Made by a program: the position numbers and the translations under genes. Shown one piece after another: positions 5,482 through 7,340 of a DNA stretch of 7,340 nucleotides. Source of the DNA: Alphaproteobacteria bacterium MarineAlpha3_Bin3 (GTDB lineage Bacteria; Pseudomonadota; Alphaproteobacteria; Rhodospirillales; Casp-alpha2); assembly GCA_002938075.1 (NCBI GenBank), contig PTLK01000091.1:1-7340 (forward strand). The letters run 5' to 3'. The stretch's first letter is position 1; the number at the start of each line of letters is the position of its first letter. Below the pieces are notes generated by a model that saw only the letters and a program-made list of their open reading frames with translations, searched no databases and was not told the origin of the DNA.

Positions 5482-6193
5482 GTGTGCGTTCCGGCACCGG
5501 CAGGTACCGGCGGCGCTTGCGGGTCGGCACGGCGCCGGCGGCGTAGATCTGTTTCACCGCTTCGGTCATTACGACCCCGGAAAAAGTGGTGAAGGCCCTT
5601 TGCCCGACCTTTTCCCAGGCCGGGGCGGAACTGAGGACCATGCGCGAAGGCATCGGCGGCACGAACAAGGCGCGGTGGGATTCGATGGGCGTGAACAGGT
5701 TGTCCCGCAAGACCCGGGAAAGCTGTCCCGGGGTGTAGGGGAGACCACGGCCGAAGGGGGTGCGCTCGACCCGGGCCCAGATGCCGCGCCGGTTGGGCAC
5801 CATCACCAACAGCCGGCCGCTGCCCGAAAGCACGCGCCAGACCTCGCGCATCATGGGCCGCACCTGTTCGGCGCATTCCAGGGCATGAATCAGCAGCACT
5901 CGGTCCATGCTGAGATCGGGGAAAGGCAGCTCCAACTCATCGACAAGGGTCGCCAGGCCCGGCTCGTCCGCCGGCCAATGCAGCACCCCCTGGGCCGCCG
6001 GCATGGCCGCCAGGATGCGCCCGGCCTGGCCCCTAAAACCATTGAGGTAAGGGGTCGCATAGCCGAGCCCGAGGACGCTTTCACCGCTGACGTCCGGCCA
6101 CAATTCGCGCAGCCGGCGGCGGATCATCCGCCGCGCCACCTGGCCCAGGGTGGAGGCGTAAAAATCCCTTAGATCAACGGCATCGGTCCACAT
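5471..6193 (-). CDS. Class I SAM-dependent methyltransferase-like protein, function unknown
   Basis: A 240-residue protein starting MWTDAVDLRDFYAS. Residues 39-49, SVLGLGYATPY, take the place of SAM motif I in a form (GxGxxxP) I associate with a methyltransferase-like family of alphaproteobacteria, often found near the glyoxalase II gene; that neighbour is not seen here. Later marks of the fold are FPDLSMDRVLLIHALE (91-106), the region of the post-strand-4 acidic/aromatic motif, MREVWRVLSGSGRLLVMVPN (115-134), a typical strand-5 segment, and the well-conserved tail VERTPFGRGLPYTPGQL (142-158). The C-terminus is strongly basic (TRKRRRYLP, 224-232), perhaps for RNA or membrane contact (speculation). 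No substrate can be named. The frame is open up to 6430, but the extra N-terminal part lies over repeat-like non-coding sequence and has low-complexity Pro/Ser/Arg composition, so I place the start at ATG 6193. ATG 6208 is the nearest alternative. Neither has a clear Shine-Dalgarno. Confidence 0.85.
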   Translation of the reverse strand: MWTDAVDLRDFYASTLGQVARRMIRRRLRELWPDVSGESVLGLGYATPYLNGFRGQAGRILAAMPAAQGVLHWPADEPGLATLVDELELPFPDLSMDRVLLIHALECAEQVRPMMREVWRVLSGSGRLLVMVPNRRGIWARVERTPFGRGLPYTPGQLSRVLRDNLFTPIESHRALFVPPMPSRMVLSSAPAWEKVGQRAFTTFSGVVMTEAVKQIYAAGAVPTRKRRRYLPVPERTPRV

Positions 6194-6205
6194 GACGGGG
6201 GCCAG

Positions 6206-6213
6206 CATATAAC
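6206..6213 (-). promoter_or_regulatory. Possible extended -10 element of the methyltransferase gene
   Basis: On the minus strand TGTTATATG (6214-6206) fits TGnTATAAT with 4/6 in the hexamer and has no convincing -35. Transcription would begin near 6199, only about six bases before ATG 6193, which would make the mRNA nearly leaderless and would explain the lack of a Shine-Dalgarno. Confidence 0.25.
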
Positions 6214-6280
6214 AGATGCCCGGCGTTTGGCACGGTTGCGGGCTTTCGGCGTGAAGGGAGCCCGGTTTAAGGGGTGAAGT

Positions 6281-6305
6281 CCCCGTCGGCGTCGGCGGGA
6301 CGGGG
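6281..6305. repeat. Inverted repeat, 7 bp arms
   Basis: CCCCGTC (6281-6287) and GACGGGG (6299-6305) are perfect inverted copies around an 11-base GC-rich loop. The CCCC at 6281-6284 can alternatively pair with GGGG at 6271-6274. No T-run follows on either strand, so a terminator is not supported. Confidence 0.4.
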
Positions 6306-6351
6306 TAGTGGACCTCACGAACCGTCAACGGACCGGGACGGGACGGCGGAT

Positions 6352-6422
6352 GTCCGCTTTCGGATCGGAAGCGGACGCTCCGATGGGGCATTGTGATTGT
6401 CCGTTTGTCGCCATAAGCAGAC
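6352..6422. repeat. Tandem-hairpin intergenic repeat element (REP-like)
   Basis: Two related hairpins lie 22 bases apart. The first pairs GTCCGCTTTCG (6352-6362) with CGGAAGCGGAC (6366-6376), 11 pairs including one G-T, over a 3-base loop. The second, GTCCGTTTGT (6399-6408) with ATAAGCAGAC (6413-6422), repeats the same GTCCG(C/T)TT arm with one mismatch and a 4-base loop. Translated on the minus strand this stretch gives MSAYGDKRT and SVRFRSESGH, which resemble spurious short peptides that I recall being annotated many times in alphaproteobacterial genomes. That suggests a dispersed palindromic repeat rather than a gene. Only one copy is in this window, so the copy number is not shown here. 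Confidence 0.6.
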
Positions 6423-6488
6423 ATCAGCACGCAGTTTAGAAGTCCAGATTACTCCGAGCATGGGTATGCGGGGAGCTTCCGTAAAAGG

Positions 6489-6516
6489 TTCATAAAATCT
6501 TATTAAAGCCTATTGT
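6489..6516 (+). promoter_or_regulatory. Possible promoter for the TRAP operon
   Basis: TTCATA (6489-6494) and TATTGT (6511-6516) are 16 bases apart, 4/6 matches each, in the most A+T-rich part of the region. It would give a leader of about 140 bases containing the 6607-6626 hairpin. No -24/-12 sigma-54 pair was found. Confidence 0.22.
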
Positions 6517-6596
6517 CCTTAACGCCGTCATCCATCGACATTCCGGGGTGTTTGGGTGGACGTTCGACCCCATAAAGAATAATGTATGACGAAGAC

Positions 6597-6626
6597 AAAA
6601 AAACATGGGCTCGGTTAAACGGGCCC
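6597..6626 (-). terminator. Stable hairpin with a T-run on the minus strand, upstream of dctP
   Basis: GGGCTCG (6607-6613) pairs with CGGGCCC (6620-6626), seven pairs with one G-T, around GTTAAA. On the minus strand the stem is followed, after three bases, by seven T (complement of A7 at 6597-6603), the layout of an intrinsic terminator for transcription running leftward out of dctP. On the plus strand it is a leader hairpin 24 bases before the ribosome binding site. Which role is real is not clear. Confidence 0.4.
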
Positions 6627-6650
6627 TTGCCAACCACAACAACTCAATTC

Positions 6651-6656
6651 GGAGGA
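6651..6656 (+). promoter_or_regulatory. Ribosome binding site of the TRAP binding-protein gene
   Basis: GGAGGA, near perfect, 7 bases before ATG 6664. It fixes this ATG rather than the internal ATG seven codons in. Confidence 0.85.
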
Positions 6657-6663
6657 TATCGAT

Positions 6664-7340
6664 ATGAAAAGCCGTACATTCATGAAACGCCGTGCATTTT
6701 TGAGGGCCGGCCTTGCCGGTGCAGCAGCCGGCGGGGCAGTGCTTGCCGCGCCCGCGGTCCACGCCGCGGAGAAATTCCGCTGGAAAATGACCACATCGTT
6801 CCCGCCGGGACTGCCGTTCTATCAAAGCGGACCGGGAAGCGCCGAATGGATCGTCAAATCCATCGACGAAGCGACCGACGGCCGGCTCAAGATCAAGCTG
6901 TTCGCGGCCGGCGAACTGGTCAAGTGGAACGGCGGCTTTGACGCCGTCACCGGCGGCACCGTCGAGGCCAATTCGGCCGTGGCGTATTACTGGTCGGGCA
7001 AGGCGCCGGCGTTGCAGTACTTCGGCACCGTGCCCTTCGGCATGACCTTCCAGGGCCAAAACGCCTGGTACTATCACGGCGGGGGGCTGGAACTTTGGAA
7101 CGAGATTTACAACGACTTCGGCGTTATCGGCATGCCGTGCGGCAATTCCGGCGTCCAGATGACGGGCTGGTTCAAGAAGCCGGTCAAGGGTCTGTCCGAC
7201 TTCAAGGGCCTGAAAATGCGCATCCCGGGCCTCGGCGGCAAGATCTATAAGGCCATCGGCGTCAACGTGAAGAGCCTTGGCGGCGGCGACATCTTCCCGG
7301 CGCTGGAGCGCGGCGTCATCGACGCGGCCGAATGGGTCGG
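6664..7340 (+). CDS. TRAP transporter solute-binding protein, DctP/TakP type, 3'-truncated by the window edge
   Basis: The periplasmic receptor of a tripartite ATP-independent (TRAP) transporter, which hands a small carboxylate to a DctQM-type membrane pair. 225 codons are present, about two thirds of the usual 350-370. A Tat signal is plain: KRRAFL at 8-13, a hydrophobic alanine/glycine stretch (14-31) and a likely cut after VHA at 34. Family marks are GFDAVTGGTVEANSAVAYYWSGK (91-113, given as a span), VPFGMTFQ (123-130), GVQMTGWFKKP (163-173), KGLKMRIPG (181-189) and ERGVIDAAEWV (215-225). Q165, R186, E223 and W224 fall where, as I recall, Rhodobacter TakP binds a cation and the carboxylate of a 2-oxoacid, so a 2-oxoacid or similar ligand is inferred, not shown. 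The membrane components are expected beyond the right edge. The Tat route suggests folding, perhaps with a metal, before export. Confidence 0.93.
   Translation, partial: MKSRTFMKRRAFLRAGLAGAAAGGAVLAAPAVHAAEKFRWKMTTSFPPGLPFYQSGPGSAEWIVKSIDEATDGRLKIKLFAAGELVKWNGGFDAVTGGTVEANSAVAYYWSGKAPALQYFGTVPFGMTFQGQNAWYYHGGGLELWNEIYNDFGVIGMPCGNSGVQMTGWFKKPVKGLSDFKGLKMRIPGLGGKIYKAIGVNVKSLGGGDIFPALERGVIDAAEWV

Larger units (their letters stand above)
6194..6663. other. Long non-coding region with repeats and inverted repeats
   Basis: These 470 bases separate two divergent genes. From left to right I see: an extended -10-like element close to the methyltransferase start; two mutually exclusive GC hairpins around 6271-6305; a tandem-hairpin repeat at 6352-6422; an A+T-rich segment at 6482-6520; a weak dyad GGGT/ACCC (6554-6557 with 6567-6570); a stable hairpin beside an A7 run (6597-6626); and the dctP ribosome binding site. 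Open frames crossing it do not resemble proteins I recognise. It is the least gene-like part of the window. Confidence 0.7.

Noticed and set aside
6194..6430. N-terminal extension of the methyltransferase reading frame up to 6430
   Set aside because: It runs through the hairpin repeat, has low-complexity composition and no resemblance to the family; the domain begins at MWTDAVDL.
6490..7077. 195-residue minus-strand frame opposite dctP
   Set aside because: It lies opposite a clear TRAP receptor with a strong ribosome binding site and resembles no family I know.
1..7340. A hidden defence system, CRISPR array, prophage or insertion sequence
   Set aside because: No regularly spaced repeats, transposase, integrase, nuclease or phage-like gene was found; nearly all coding space belongs to recognised metabolic or transport families.

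Overview
The window looks like chromosomal DNA of a GC-rich alphaproteobacterium, probably near the Rhodospirillales. That placement rests on remembered gene order and protein style, not on a search. Two biosynthetic operons are transcribed divergently and each is flanked by a convergent or accessory gene. Coding density is high from position 1 to about 6190. The only long non-coding stretch is 6194-6663.

Layout: (1) 1-491 (+), the end of a YqgE/AlgH-family gene cut by the window edge. (2) 3403-513 (-), a tightly packed aromatic amino acid operon: a chorismate mutase fused to a prephenate-dehydratase-derived tail, then hisC (4-base ATGA overlap), then a tyrA/tyrC-type dehydrogenase (3-base gap). 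(3) 3404-3643, the divergent control region. (4) 3644-5457 (+), metX-metW, overlapping by one base. (5) 6193-5471 (-), a class I methyltransferase-like protein convergent with metW. (6) 6194-6663, a non-coding region with a tandem-hairpin repeat and several other inverted repeats. (7) 6664 to the right edge (+), the first two thirds of a Tat-exported TRAP solute-binding protein of the DctP/TakP kind.

How the genes work together: the left operon can take chorismate to prephenate (chorismate mutase), prephenate or arogenate onward toward tyrosine (TyrA), and supply an aminotransferase step (HisC, which in related clusters serves both histidine and aromatic synthesis). The right operon activates homoserine by acylation for methionine synthesis (MetX, with its usual partner MetW). 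The TRAP protein starts what is probably an uptake operon for a small carboxylate such as a 2-oxoacid.

Most worth a second look: the chorismate mutase protein appears to be a bifunctional P-protein that lost the second prephenate dehydratase subdomain and the catalytic Thr-Arg-Phe, keeping a first-lobe remnant and an ACT-like domain with altered ligand motifs. Second is the metX leader, which can be drawn as tandem hairpins plus a pseudoknot plus a hairpin over the ribosome binding site, without matching the SAM-II riboswitch as I remember it. Third is the 6352-6422 hairpin pair, which looks like a dispersed intergenic repeat. I saw no CRISPR array, tRNA, rRNA, transposase, phage gene or defence system.
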